DNA of 64,000 nt from Acidipropionibacterium sp. (GCA_022647765.1 JALCLH010000003.1:248001-312000); one strand, 5' to 3'. Counted from the first letter of the stretch, positions 35,114 through 46,018 are shown. Notes: generated from the sequence alone by a model not told the origin. Numbers and translations: made by a program.

Positions 35114-36051
35114 CGATGAGGACCACACGAATGCGCATTGCCGCTGCTGCTCTGGCACTGTTTGGAGTGCTGGCGTTCGTCGGGTGCGGTAACAGCAACC
35201 CGCTCGGCAACAGCGACCAGAGTGCCGGATCCAGCCACAGCGCCGGCTCGAAGACCATTGTGGTCGGCTCGCAGGACTACTACTCCAACGAGATCATCGC
35301 CGAGATCTATGCTCAGGGCCTTGAGAACGCCGGATACAAAGTGGACCGTCAGTTCCGCATCGGCCAGCGAGAGGTCTACCTGCCCGAGGTCGAGGCGGGA
35401 AAGATCGACCTGTTCCCGGAGTACACCGGCAATCTGCTCCAGTACTGGAAGCCCGGCACCACCGCCCGCACGTCCGACGCCGTGTACCGGGAACTGGTCA
35501 AGGCCACGCCCGACGGCTTGAAGGTCCTCGACCAGGCCCAGGCGACCGACCAGGACTCCTACACGGTGACGCAGGCCTTCGCGGACAAGTGGAAGCTCTC
35601 CACCATCGGCGACCTCGCCAAGGTGACCGATCCCATGACCTTGGGCGGCAACTCCGAACTCGAGACCCGGCCCTATGGGCCCAAGGGACTGCAGAAGACC
35701 TACGGGGTGAAGGTCGCCTTCACTCCTATTGAGGACCAGGGCGGGCCGCTGACGATCAAGGCGCTCACCGGCAACAAGATTCAACTCGCCAACGTGTCGA
35801 CCGCCAGCCCTGAGATCACGGTGAATCACCTCGTCTCCCTCAAAGATCCCAAGGGTCTGTTCCTCGCGTCCAATGTCGTGCCACTCGCCAGCAAGAAGCT
35901 CGACGGCAAGGCGGTGAATATGATCAACAAGATCAATGCCGCTCTGACGACGGACGACCTGATGGCGATGAACGCCCAGAGCACCGAGGACCAGAAGTCC
36001 GCCTCGCAGATCGCCACCGCATGGCTCAAGGAGAAGAAGCTGGTGGGTTGA
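35110..36051 (+). CDS. opuCC: OpuC-type osmolyte-binding lipoprotein
   Basis: A 313-residue lipoprotein with a basic N-terminus, hydrophobic core and lipobox FVGC (Cys26). The OpuAC/OsmX-type fold follows: IVVGSQDYYSNEIIAEIYAQ, DLFPEYTGNLLQYW (the first-lobe ligand-binding YTG), KVTDPMTLGGNSELETRPYG, and FLASNVVPLASKKL. It presents betaine- or choline-type solutes to the permeases. Specificity would need the aromatic cage residues to be modelled. Confidence 0.9.
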   Translation: MTMRTTRMRIAAAALALFGVLAFVGCGNSNPLGNSDQSAGSSHSAGSKTIVVGSQDYYSNEIIAEIYAQGLENAGYKVDRQFRIGQREVYLPEVEAGKIDLFPEYTGNLLQYWKPGTTARTSDAVYRELVKATPDGLKVLDQAQATDQDSYTVTQAFADKWKLSTIGDLAKVTDPMTLGGNSELETRPYGPKGLQKTYGVKVAFTPIEDQGGPLTIKALTGNKIQLANVSTASPEITVNHLVSLKDPKGLFLASNVVPLASKKLDGKAVNMINKINAALTTDDLMAMNAQSTEDQKSASQIATAWLKEKKLVG

Positions 36052-36125
36052 CCCGCCCGGGTTGCGCGCGGCGATGAGCCGCGCATACTTAGTTCTGTGA
36101 CGAGTGTCACCGCCGAGGAGGAGCC

Positions 36126-36992
<867 letters not shown>

Positions 36993-37846
36993 GAGCCGCA
37001 ATGCCTTGGCGGTGACGCTGTCGCGAATCGGCGCATTCTGCCTGGTCGAACTCCAGAAGCTCAGGCACGACCGCACCGAACTGCTCACCCGCGCCATCCA
37101 GCCGGTGCTGTGGCTCACCATCTTCGGCACCACCTTCAGCCGGATCCGCGCCATCCCGACCGGCAATATCTCCTACCTGTCCTACATGGCCCCCGGGGTG
37201 ATCGCCCAGTCGGCGCTGTTCGTCGCGATCTTCTACGGCATCCAGATCATCTGGGAGCGGGACGCCGGCATCCTCGCCAAGCTGCTCGTCACCCCGACTC
37301 CCCGGGTCGCCCTGGTCACCGGCAAGGCCTTCGCCGCCGGGGTGCGCGCGGTGGCGATCGCCATGGTGGTCATCGCGGTCGCCCTCCTGATGCGGATCCA
37401 GATGACCTGGAACCCGCTGCGCTGGCTGGCGGTCTTCGGCGTCGTGATGCTGGGCTCGGCATTCTTCTGCTGCCTCTCGCTCACCATCGCCGGGATCGTG
37501 CTGCACCGCGACCGGCTGATGGGCATCGGCCAGGCGATCACCATGCCGCTGTTCTTCGCCTCCAACGCCCTCTACCCGACCGAGATCATGCCGGGCTGGG
37601 TGAAGGTCCTGTCCACCGTCAACCCGTTGAGCTACGAGGTGCAGCTGATGCGCGGCCTGCTGCTCGACCAGCCCACCGAGTACCTGCGCGACCTGGGCAT
37701 CCTGGTCGCGGCGGTGGCCGTGATGATCGTGGTGGCCAGCAGCCTGCTCGGGCGGCTCTCCCGCTGAGCAGGCACACCGGCCGGCGCCGGGAACGAGCGG
37801 AGGGGCGGGTGCGGCACGCCGGACGCCGGTTCCTATATTGGCGGCC

Positions 37847-38359
37847 ATGACCGATATCGCACCCGTTCTCCGCAGCCGCTGGAGCCCGCGCAGCTTCGAC
37901 ACCGCCCACACCGTGTCCGCCGAGGACGTGAACCTGCTGCTGGAGGCCGCCCGCTGGGCGCCATCGGCGATGAACCTCCAGCCCTGGCGGTTCATCGCCG
38001 GCCTGCGCGGCGACGCCACCCGGGCCCGCATCGACCGCTGCGTCGCCGGGCATTCCGACTGGGCCCTGGACGCCGGCGCCCTGATCGTCGCCATCCACAA
38101 GGTCTCCGAGCGGCCGGTCGACATCGCCCTCTACGACCTGGGGGACGCCGTCGCCCACCTGAGCATCGAGGCCGAGACCCTGGGCCTGCACGTCCGCCAG
38201 TTCCTCACCTACGACCACGACGGGCTGGCCCGGGAGTTCGGCATCGAGGCGCCCTGGACGGCAGTCACCATCATCGCGGTCGGCCGTCCCGCCGCCGGTG
38301 CCAAGCCCGCCGGGCGCGAGCGCGTCGACCTCTCCGAGCTGCTCTGGCCCCAGCGCTGA
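37847..38359 (+). CDS. Nitroreductase-family protein
   Basis: A 170-residue FMN-dependent nitroreductase-like protein. It has an FMN phosphate-binding RSRWSPRSFD at the N-terminus, AARWAPSAMNLQPWRFIAG at about 32-50, and DLGDAVAHLSIEAETLGLHV in the second half. The ATG at 37847 (MTDIAPVLRSRWS) is preferred to that at 37838. It would reduce nitroaromatics, quinones or similar acceptors with NAD(P)H. Confidence 0.88.
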   Translation: MTDIAPVLRSRWSPRSFDTAHTVSAEDVNLLLEAARWAPSAMNLQPWRFIAGLRGDATRARIDRCVAGHSDWALDAGALIVAIHKVSERPVDIALYDLGDAVAHLSIEAETLGLHVRQFLTYDHDGLAREFGIEAPWTAVTIIAVGRPAAGAKPAGRERVDLSELLWPQR

Positions 38360-38433
38360 TCGGAGCTGCGAGACGGCCCGCGGGCGGCGCCCGTCTCTGG
38401 CGGCGCATCCTCGCAACGGCTACCGTCGATGGT

Positions 38434-39204
38434 GTGACGACACAGCCCGCGCCCCCGCAGTCCCGAGATGAGGACGCCCCGTCCGGTAATTCCGGCGCCG
38501 TCGATCCATCGCCTCTCGGGCCGGTGACTCCCGCCCAGGAGCAGCTGCTCAAGGTGCTGTGGGGCCTGGAGGTCGAGCAGGGGCTGCGGGTCAGCAACTC
38601 CCTGCTGGCCGAGCGCGCGGGCCTGCACACCTCCACGGTCTCCGACGCCGTCCGCAGGATGGCCGCCGACGGCTACGTCGAGCACCACCGCTACGGCGCG
38701 GTGGCGCTGACCAGGGCCGGCGAGGAGATCGCGGTGCAGGTCGTCCGGCGTCACCGGCTCCTGGAGACCTATCTGGTGAGCAGCCTCGGCTACACCTGGG
38801 ACGAGGTGCACGAGGAGGCCGATGTGCTCGAGCATGTGGCCTCCGGCAAGCTCATCGAGCGGATCGACGAGAAGCTCGGGCATCCGGTGAGGGACCCCCA
38901 CGGGGATCCCATCCCCGATTCCTCGGGGCGGCTTCCGGCGCTGTCGAGAGGCACCTCGATGGTGGATCTGGAGACCGGGGCGGTGGCCCAGGTGAGCCGC
39001 ATTCTCAGCGACAATCCGGAACTGCTGCGGTACTTCGCGGCCCTGGGGCTGGCGCCGGGCGCCCGGATCGAGATCCTCGTCCCGCCGCCCTTCACCCGCG
39101 ACGTCCGGATCCGGATAGACGGCAAGCGGTCGGTGGTGCTGGGGGAGCCGGCCGCCGAGCAGGTGGTCACCGATCCGGTGGACGGCCAGCGATCCCGCGG
39201 CTGA
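38434..39204 (+). CDS. DtxR/MntR-family metal-dependent repressor
   Basis: A 256-residue regulator with a GTG start. After a 30-residue disordered N-terminus comes the winged helix (QEQLLKVLWGLEVEQGLRVS, AGLHTSTVSDAVRRMAADGY), a dimerisation/metal-binding domain (RHRLLETYLVSSLGYTWDEV, HEEADVLEHVAS with the conserved His/Glu ligands), and a C-terminal SH3-like domain (ALGLAPGARIEILV). It senses Mn(II) or Fe(II). The convergent neighbour is an Nramp Mn transporter, 17 bp away, so MntR is the better reading, although IdeR cannot be excluded. Confidence 0.88.
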   Translation: MTTQPAPPQSRDEDAPSGNSGAVDPSPLGPVTPAQEQLLKVLWGLEVEQGLRVSNSLLAERAGLHTSTVSDAVRRMAADGYVEHHRYGAVALTRAGEEIAVQVVRRHRLLETYLVSSLGYTWDEVHEEADVLEHVASGKLIERIDEKLGHPVRDPHGDPIPDSSGRLPALSRGTSMVDLETGAVAQVSRILSDNPELLRYFAALGLAPGARIEILVPPPFTRDVRIRIDGKRSVVLGEPAAEQVVTDPVDGQRSRG

Positions 39205-39221
39205 CCCGTGGCCCGACCGCC

Positions 39222-40604
39222 TCAGAACAGCGCCGAAACGGTCTGCCAGATGAGCTGAATGTTGAGAATGGTGAGGACGCCGGTCGACAGCCATCCGAGA
39301 ACCACCATCCAGGGCTTGTTGGCGAACTCGCCCATGATCTTCCTCGACGAGGTGAACCAGACCAGCGGGATCATCGAGATCGGCAGGGCCACGCAGAGGA
39401 ACACCTGGGAGTACACGATGAGGTTGTCCAGGGCCCCCTCCTCGCCGCCGAAGAGGATGGTGCAGATCACGACCGGGATGACGGCGATGACCCGGGTGAC
39501 GACCCGGCGCAGCCACAGCGGGATGCGCATCTTGATGAATCCCTCCATCACCACCTGCCCGGTGAGGGTTCCGGTGATCGTGGAGTTCTGGCCGGAGGCC
39601 AGCAGGGCCACCGCGAAGAGGATGCTCAGCACCGGGCTGGCCACAGCCCCGGCGATCTGGGAGTTCTGGAGGGCGTCGAAGACCGACCCGAGGGTGCCCA
39701 GATTGGAGCCACGGCCGTAGAACATCGCCGCGCCGAGCAACAGCAGCAGGGTGTTGACGATGAAGGCGACGGTCAGCTCCATGTTGGAGTCGATGGTGGC
39801 GAAGCGCACCGCCTGCCGCTTGGACTCGATCGAGGTGCGCTGGTAGGCCCGCGACTGAACCACCGCCGAGTGCAGGTACAGGTTGTGCGGCATCACGGTC
39901 GCGCCGACGATGCCCAGCGCCATGGTGAGCTGGCCGCTGTGGGTCAGCGAGGGGGAGGGGACGAAACCGGCCAGGATCTGCGGCAGATGGGGATCGGCCA
40001 AGGCCACCTGGTAGATGAAGATCACCATGATGGTGGCGATCAGGACCGCGACCAGGGCCTCGATCTTGCGCATCCCTACGCGCAGCAGCAGGAGAAGGAG
40101 GAAGACGTCGAGGACGGTGACGATGACGCCGACCGTCAGCGGGATGCCGAACAGCAGGTGGAGGGCGATCGCGGCGCCGATCACTTCGGCGATGTCGGTC
40201 GCCATGATCGCCAGCTCGGTGACGATCCACAGGGTGAAGCCGAGTTTGCGGCCGGTGTGGGCGCGGGTGGCCTGGGCCAGGTCCATTCCGGTGACGATGC
40301 CCAGCTTGGCGGCCATCGCCTGCAGCAGCATCGCGATCAGGCTGGAGATCAGCACCACCGACAGCAGGGTGTAGCCGTACTGCGCGCCGCCGCCGATCGA
40401 CGTCACCCAGTTGCCGGGATCCATGTAGCCGACGGCCACCAGGGCGCCGGGGCCGACGTAGCTGGCCAGAGTCTTGAGGAATCCCGCGCTTGCCGGGGGC
40501 ACCGGCACCGATCCGTTGACCTCTCCCAGGGAGACGTCGTCTGCCGGTTGGATGAGTCGCCGCGATCGTTCCATGACTGCTGTCTCGCCTGCCTTGTCGA
40601 CCAT
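39222..40604 (-). CDS. mntH: Nramp-family Mn(II)/Fe(II) transporter MntH
   Basis: A 460-residue permease with 11 membrane segments. The metal-binding DPGNW (segment 1, VAVGYMDPGNWVTSIGGGAQ) and MPHNLYLHSA (segment 6, GATVMPHNLYLHSA) motifs are intact. It imports Mn(II) with protons. The ATG at 40604 follows a leader holding a 30-bp palindrome, a good target for the adjacent DtxR/MntR regulator. Confidence 0.94.
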   Translation of the reverse strand: MVDKAGETAVMERSRRLIQPADDVSLGEVNGSVPVPPASAGFLKTLASYVGPGALVAVGYMDPGNWVTSIGGGAQYGYTLLSVVLISSLIAMLLQAMAAKLGIVTGMDLAQATRAHTGRKLGFTLWIVTELAIMATDIAEVIGAAIALHLLFGIPLTVGVIVTVLDVFLLLLLLRVGMRKIEALVAVLIATIMVIFIYQVALADPHLPQILAGFVPSPSLTHSGQLTMALGIVGATVMPHNLYLHSAVVQSRAYQRTSIESKRQAVRFATIDSNMELTVAFIVNTLLLLLGAAMFYGRGSNLGTLGSVFDALQNSQIAGAVASPVLSILFAVALLASGQNSTITGTLTGQVVMEGFIKMRIPLWLRRVVTRVIAVIPVVICTILFGGEEGALDNLIVYSQVFLCVALPISMIPLVWFTSSRKIMGEFANKPWMVVLGWLSTGVLTILNIQLIWQTVSALF

Positions 40605-40667
40605 GGGTTGTCCTCTCTGGAACTGCCTGTCTGGAACAGGACTATCACAACTCTTCGTTGCAGCAAG

Positions 40668-40697
40668 AAAAATTGTTCGGCTATCCAAACAATTTTT
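40668..40697. promoter_or_regulatory. Candidate MntR/DtxR operator of mntH
   Basis: aaaaattgtt (40668-40677) and aacaattttt (40688-40697) form an exact inverted repeat with a 10-base centre (cggctatcca), 64 bases upstream of mntH. It is strikingly AT-rich for this genome and fits the size of a two-dimer DtxR-family site. Confidence 0.65.
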
Positions 40698-40769
40698 GGG
40701 ACCGAGGAGCGGGAACTGGCGGGAGACAATGGCCTCATCAGGGTCCGAGCCGGGAGCGAGGAGACAGCG

Positions 40770-41360
40770 ATGGTGCTGGGCAGAGGGCGGACGCAGAAGC
40801 AGGCTGAGCAGGTCGTCGAGGGGCCAGAGCAGGTCGTCAAGGGGGCAGAGCGGGGCGTCAACGTCTACTTCGACATCGACGGGGTGTTGAATCTCTACGG
40901 CCCCGATCCGCACCAGGCGTCTTTCGGAGACGAGGATCTGTGGGAGTCCTACCGGAGCCAGTCGATGATGGTGACCTACTCGCCGGACATGGTCGCCCGG
41001 CTCAATGAGATCCTGGCCCGCCCCGGGGTGACCCCCTACTGGCTGACCACCTGGGAGGCGGAGGCCGGCTGGTTCGGTCAGATCGTCGGGCTGGATGACG
41101 CCCAGCACTGGCGGTGGCTGCCGGCGATGGGGTTGACGCCGTCCGGGCAGTGGCAGAAATTCGCCAGCATCCGCCGGCATCTGGGCCAGACCCATCCGCG
41201 GATGGCGGTCTGGTTCGACGACGATCTGGCGATCCAGGTCGAGGCGCGCCGGTGGGCCGAGAGGGCCGGCTCGGTCCATGCGCACGCGCCGGAGCCGAGG
41301 ATCGGGCTTCGGCCCTCCGAGGTGGACCGTCTCGAGAAGCTGATCGTCTCCGCCGTGTGA
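40770..41360 (+). CDS. HAD-like hydrolase domain protein
   Basis: A 196-residue protein. After 30 charged residues it has YFDIDGVLNLYG, the HAD motif I (DxDG), then PYWLTTWEAEAGW in the motif II position and AVWFDDDLAIQVEARRWAER as motif IV. This matches a small family of uncharacterised HAD-domain proteins in actinobacteria. The substrate is unknown. It is divergent from mntH, and the palindrome between them could act on both. Confidence 0.8.
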   Translation: MVLGRGRTQKQAEQVVEGPEQVVKGAERGVNVYFDIDGVLNLYGPDPHQASFGDEDLWESYRSQSMMVTYSPDMVARLNEILARPGVTPYWLTTWEAEAGWFGQIVGLDDAQHWRWLPAMGLTPSGQWQKFASIRRHLGQTHPRMAVWFDDDLAIQVEARRWAERAGSVHAHAPEPRIGLRPSEVDRLEKLIVSAV

Positions 41361-41477
41361 GTCTGGGGACGCCGGTCCGGATGCGTGGATCCACGGTTCC
41401 TGGCACCGCCCGCCGGTGTCATGATAAGCACTAGGGATGCAGTGTCCTGAACCGGCCCGTCAGCGAGTCAGGAGAGC

Positions 41478-42614
41478 GTGATGGCGTCTCAAGAGTTCGA
41501 CGATGAGGTCCCTCCGGACAACACCGGGGTTCCCGTCCGGCTTGGGCTCAGCCAGTTCCAGCGCATCGGTGCGGTGAGCTGGGCGGCGCTCGGCATCGTC
41601 TCGGTGTCCCTGGTCGTGGCCAGTGGATTGAGCGCATTCAGCGGAATTATCGGCCCGTTGATGATCGCGGTCATCCTGGCGGCGCTGATCGATCCGCTCG
41701 TCCTGCTTCTGCGAAGACGCAATATTCCTCCGGAGCTCGCCGTCATGGCTGCGCTGGCGGTGGCGATTGCAATCTGCGCCGGTCTGGCCACCATTGTCAT
41801 CATCGGATTCGTCGAGCAGCTGCCCGAGACCTCGTGGGCACTGGCGCACGGCTGGAACTCGCTCTACCACTGGATGGCGTCCTTCGACATCAACCCCTCG
41901 TGGGTCGAGCGGATCCGGGCGTTCATCAGGGAGTTCGCTCCCCGGCTGGGGTCCGGTCTCTTCGGGCTCGTCAGTAACACGCTGTACGACATCGCCTCCT
42001 TCTCGGTCGGGATCTTCTTCGCACTCTTCTTCCTGTTCTACATCCTTCGCGACGGGAAGGGCTTTCGCGGCTGGGTGGTCAGTGTGACGTCGTGGGATGA
42101 CGACCTCGTGGTTCTCATCGACTCGCTGGTGATGAAATCGCTGCGCGGCTATTTCGGGGGCACCGCGATCACCGCCGTCATTACGGCGCCAATATTCGTG
42201 ATACCGCTGGTGGTGCTCAAGGTGCCGCACATCGCCCCCATTGTCATCCTGTATTTCCTGCTGTCTTTCATCCCATTCGTCGGCGCATGGGTCACCGGGG
42301 CATTCGCGGGGTTGATCGCCCTGGGATCGTCGGGCGGGGAGGTGGCCGCGATTGTCGTCATACTCGCTCTGCTCATCTCCAACGGCTCGATACAGAGCTT
42401 CGTCAGCGCGCGGGTCTACGGCGGTGCGCTGCGGATGCATCCGGTCTTGGTACTGGTGGCGACCTTGATAGGCGGGGCGCTCGCCGGGGTTCTCGGAATG
42501 ATCCTGGGCGCCCCGATGCTGTCAGCCGCACAGACCGCCTGGCGCGGGGTGAAGGCCCGGAAGAAGGAACAGGATACCGAGGTCGAGGTGTCCGGGCCCG
42601 GCGCGATCCAGTAG
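41478..42614 (+). CDS. AI-2E family transporter (PerM/TqsA-like)
   Basis: A 378-residue membrane protein with about eight hydrophobic segments. It opens GAVSWAALGIVSVSLVVASG, contains the conserved C-terminal block PIVILYFLLSFIPFVGAWVT and the VSARVYGGALRMHPVLVLVA motif, and ends in a charged tail. Family members have been linked to autoinducer export or Na+/H+ antiport; the role here is open. Confidence 0.88.
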   Translation: MMASQEFDDEVPPDNTGVPVRLGLSQFQRIGAVSWAALGIVSVSLVVASGLSAFSGIIGPLMIAVILAALIDPLVLLLRRRNIPPELAVMAALAVAIAICAGLATIVIIGFVEQLPETSWALAHGWNSLYHWMASFDINPSWVERIRAFIREFAPRLGSGLFGLVSNTLYDIASFSVGIFFALFFLFYILRDGKGFRGWVVSVTSWDDDLVVLIDSLVMKSLRGYFGGTAITAVITAPIFVIPLVVLKVPHIAPIVILYFLLSFIPFVGAWVTGAFAGLIALGSSGGEVAAIVVILALLISNGSIQSFVSARVYGGALRMHPVLVLVATLIGGALAGVLGMILGAPMLSAAQTAWRGVKARKKEQDTEVEVSGPGAIQ

Positions 42615-42627
42615 CTCTCCCGGCGGA

Positions 42628-43431
42628 TCAGCCGATGGCGACCAGCCGGGTGATGTCGTCGGCGGGCAGCTCGTCGACGGTGGCGGTCACGGTCTGTTCG
42701 GTGACAGTGGCCCTTCCGCGGTGGATCGAGAGGAAGGCGATGTCGGCGGCGTCATCGCCGGTGGCCATCCTCACGAAGGACTGCCGGGGGCCCAGCGTGG
42801 TGGCGTCGACCACGTACCAGCCGCCGTCGACATAGGCCTCGGCGACGGCATGGAAGTCCATCGGATCGATTCCCGGCGCATACACCCCGACCACCCGCGC
42901 CGGGACGTCGAGGCCGCGCAGCAGCGACACCACCAGGTGGGAGTAGTCGCGGCAGACGCCCTGGCGCGACAGCAGGGTGGACGCGGCGCCGTCGGTGGGC
43001 TGGGAGGAGCCCGGCACATAGCTGAGCCGGGTGCCGACCCACGAGCTGACGGCCGCTAGCAGATCCTGGCGCGGCACGTCCCGGAACTCTGCCAGGGCGG
43101 TCGGCGCCAGGACGTCCGACTCGCAGTACCGCGAGGGCCGGACATAGCGCAGGGTGTCCCACTGGACGACCGGGGCGGGGTCGATCCGTCCCGTGATGGT
43201 GGCCGAGTAGTCGATGGTCAGGGCGCCGGTCGGCGCCTCCAGCACATGTACCCGGGTGCCGTGCTGGGTGAGGATCTGGGTGGGTTCTAGGGCGCCGGCG
43301 TCTGTGGCGATGGTGAACTCCTCGGTCGCCGCGCCGGCGTCGAGATAGTCCTGGGCGATGGCGATCTCCAGGACCAGGGTGGCGGGCTCGGCGACGTCGA
43401 TGGCGAGATGGGTGGTGACAGAGCGTTGCAT
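42628..43431 (-). CDS. Transglutaminase-like cysteine protease-fold protein
   Basis: A 267-residue protein from the ATG at 43431. An N-terminal beta domain (Bact_transglu_N type) precedes a transglutaminase core with the complete triad: Cys160 (SRQGVCRDYSHL), His194 (MDFHAVAEAYV) and Asp209 (WYVVDATTLG). It may be a peptidase or an amide-forming enzyme. The gene is divergent from the ferritin-like/VIT1 transporter. Confidence 0.88.
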   Translation of the reverse strand: MQRSVTTHLAIDVAEPATLVLEIAIAQDYLDAGAATEEFTIATDAGALEPTQILTQHGTRVHVLEAPTGALTIDYSATITGRIDPAPVVQWDTLRYVRPSRYCESDVLAPTALAEFRDVPRQDLLAAVSSWVGTRLSYVPGSSQPTDGAASTLLSRQGVCRDYSHLVVSLLRGLDVPARVVGVYAPGIDPMDFHAVAEAYVDGGWYVVDATTLGPRQSFVRMATGDDAADIAFLSIHRGRATVTEQTVTATVDELPADDITRLVAIG

Positions 43432-43542
43432 GGATGAATTGTTCCAGACGCCGCGACGCATCGCCGCAGTGTGTGCTGTCAGGGTATTCGGGCGGCCGGG
43501 AGCGATCGAGGGGCCGTGACACCGGCGGACGGCTGTGGCAGC

Positions 43543-44628
43543 ATGGCGTCGATGAGTCACGCCGCCTCCGGAAACCATGCCAAGCGCAGATGGCGCCGCT
43601 ACCTCGCAGACGAGCGGGCCGAGGCGCAGATGTACCGCTCCCTCGCCAAGCGTCGCAGCGGCGAGGAGCGCGAGATCCTACTCGCGATCGCCGACGCCGA
43701 GGGGCGTCACGAACAGCACTGGTTGAACATGCTGGGCGACGATGTCGGCAAGCCGCTGCGTCCGGCCCTGCGCACCCGGTTGCTCGGCCTGCTGGCGAGA
43801 TGTTTCGGCTCGGTGTTCGTGCTGGCGCTCATCCAGCGCGCGGAGGCGAGATCCCCGTACTCGGGGGATCCCGACGCGACGCCGAAGATGGCCGCCGATG
43901 AGCAGATCCACGAGGAGATCGTCCGGAGCCTTGCCGAGCGCGGCCGCAACAGGCTCTCCGGGTCCTTCCGGGCCGCCGTGTTCGGGGCCAACGACGGGCT
44001 GGTGAGCAATCTGTCGCTCATCCTGGGAGTCGGCGCCAGCGGCGTCTCGACCCATGTCATCCTGGTCACCGGTGTGGCCGGGCTGCTCGCCGGAGCGCTG
44101 TCGATGGGAGCCGGCGAGTACGTGTCGGTGCACTCGCAGCGGGAGCTGCTCGAGGCGTCGACGCCGAATCCGGAGGCGCTCAAGATCATTCCGGACCTCG
44201 GCATCGACGCCAATGAGCTCGCCCTGCTCTACCGTTCGCACGGGATGAGCGACGAGGAGGCTCAGCAGCGGGCCGACGCCGTGCTGCGCCAGGACTCGCC
44301 CGACCCGGCCGCCGCACTCGACGTCGCCCCCGACCAGGGGCATGAGGCGATCGGCACCGGGATGAGCGCGGCGATGTCGAGCTTCTGCTTCTTCGCCTCG
44401 GGTGCGATCATCCCGATCCTGCCGTACATCTTCGGCATGTCAGGGTTGCCGGCCGTGTTCACGGCGGCCGGGCTGGTCGGCGTCAGCCTGCTGGGGACCG
44501 GCGCGATCGTCGGCCTGCTGTCGGGGGCCTCACCGGCCAAGCGCGCCCTCCGCCAGCTCGCGATCGGCTACGGGGCGGCCGCCGCGACCTATCTGCTCGG
44601 GATGCTCTTCGGAACCGAGACGATGTAG
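43543..44628 (+). CDS. Rubrerythrin-like/VIT1 family iron or manganese transporter
   Basis: A 361-residue two-domain protein. Residues 18-110 form a ferritin-like helical segment with paired Glu/His positions (DERAEAQMYRSLAKRRSGEE, ADAEGRHEQHWLNML, DEQIHEEIVRSL). Residues 145-361 are the VIT1/CCC1 membrane domain (FRAAVFGANDGLVSNLSLIL, GALSMGAGEYVSVHSQREL). Such proteins (MbfA-type) export Fe(II) or Mn(II) and protect against peroxide. The ATG at 43543 or 43552 is the likely start. Confidence 0.9.
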   Translation: MASMSHAASGNHAKRRWRRYLADERAEAQMYRSLAKRRSGEEREILLAIADAEGRHEQHWLNMLGDDVGKPLRPALRTRLLGLLARCFGSVFVLALIQRAEARSPYSGDPDATPKMAADEQIHEEIVRSLAERGRNRLSGSFRAAVFGANDGLVSNLSLILGVGASGVSTHVILVTGVAGLLAGALSMGAGEYVSVHSQRELLEASTPNPEALKIIPDLGIDANELALLYRSHGMSDEEAQQRADAVLRQDSPDPAAALDVAPDQGHEAIGTGMSAAMSSFCFFASGAIIPILPYIFGMSGLPAVFTAAGLVGVSLLGTGAIVGLLSGASPAKRALRQLAIGYGAAAATYLLGMLFGTETM

Positions 44629-44714
44629 CGGGACGGACGGTACCGCGGCGTGGGAGTGCTTTTCCCGGAAGAAGGCCTCCAAGCAGGTGAGACCTGTTCT
44701 GGCGGGGAGACAAG

Positions 44715-45907
44715 TCAGAGCAGAAAACCCTGCGGGTAGATGTCGTCCTCGTCGAGCACGAATTCGGAGACGCCGGTGGTGTAGGCCCGGCCGGTGATAT
44801 GCGGGACGAAACCCTCGTACTGGGCGACGATCACCTGCTCGACCGCCTCGCCGATGAACTCGGATCCGGTGATCGAGGAGAAGACGCCCTCCTCTCCGAG
44901 TTCCATGTATCCGCGCTCCAGGAATGCGGCGAGTTTCGCACTGGTGCCGGTCCCGCATGGTGAGCGATCGAGCTGACCCTCACCGAAGACCACACCATTG
45001 CGGTAGTGCCGCTTCTGCGGCAGGACGCTTCCCAGTTCGACGAGGTCGACGCCGGAGATGTCCAGCAGCGGATGGGAGATCTCGATCTGCGCCCGTGCCG
45101 CGCGCAGCACCGCCATTCCCAGGTCGGCGACGGTCTGGGAGTTCCGCGTCGAGATGTCGAGGCCCAGCTTGTCGGCATTCACCAGGGCGAAGAAATTGCC
45201 GCCGAAGGCGATCGTCGCATTCCACCTGCGGGCACCCCCGGATAGTCGAGGTCCAGAGTCACATGGGGCTCGGCCACGAATGCCGGAACATTGGACACCG
45301 TGGCACCGGTGACCTTCCCGTCGTGGACATGCACCCTCACCACGACGAGCCCGGCCGGGGTGTCCAGGCGCACGTCGACGTCGTCATGGCGAATCTCCGC
45401 CAGGGAGTCGTAGGGGCCGGTCACCAGGCCGGACTCCACCGCGAAGGTGCCGACCCCGATCGAACCGTGACCGCACATATTCGAGAATCCCTCGGAATGG
45501 GAGTAGACGACGCCCAGATCGGCGTCCGGGCGCGTCGGGCGGAACAGGAACGCCCCGAACATGTCGCGATGCCCGCGCGGCTCCATCATCAGGAGTCGCC
45601 GGACGGAGTCGAACTCGGCCTCGAGCCGGTTCCGCACCCCGATAGCGCTGGTCTCGTGGAACTCCGGCAGCCCGCCGACGACGATTCTGGTGGGCTCTCC
45701 CTGGGTGTGGGACTCGACCGCGGTGATCCTGGGCGAGCTGTTCAACTGCGCATTCTGGAGCAACGACATGGCCGCTGCACTGGTGGTTGTGTAGAAGGAG
45801 GCCGTCTTCCCGGGAATGGGGGTTCTTCTCCCGGAAACAGTCGATGAGGACATGGTCGTTGTGGACGTGGTGGATGCGGGGGCGAGGGTGCGACGCGGTG
45901 CTGCCAT
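44715..45907 (-). pseudogene. prdF: Proline racemase, frameshifted
   Basis: Both catalytic cysteines of the proline racemase family are present: FSNMCGHGSIG (Cys145 from the 45907 start) and DRSPCGTGTSAKLA in the second part. The two halves are in different frames that join near 45215; reading across gives LDYPGV, then ATIAFGGNFFALVNADKLGL. A Cys rather than Ser/Thr at the second site fits a true racemase more than a hydroxyproline dehydratase. The ATG at 45907 has a strong AGGAGG site, giving an unusual 46-residue Ser/Thr-rich N-terminal extension; an internal ATG at 45769 is the conventional start. It converts L-proline to D-proline for PrdAB. Confidence 0.88.
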
Positions 45908-46018
45908 GGCTTCCTCCTGGGATGCCGATTTTTCCTGGGATCTGAGTGCAGGGCGCCCTTCGGGAGCGACCCGCCCTCAACCGACGCCGCCTCCCGGAAA
46001 ATCGGTCAGGAGGATCGG

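Noticed and set aside
45170..45230. Selenocysteine or programmed frameshift at the racemase junction
   Set aside because: The break is a one-base frame change with no slippery heptamer seen, in a window with many such breaks. It is better read as an indel.
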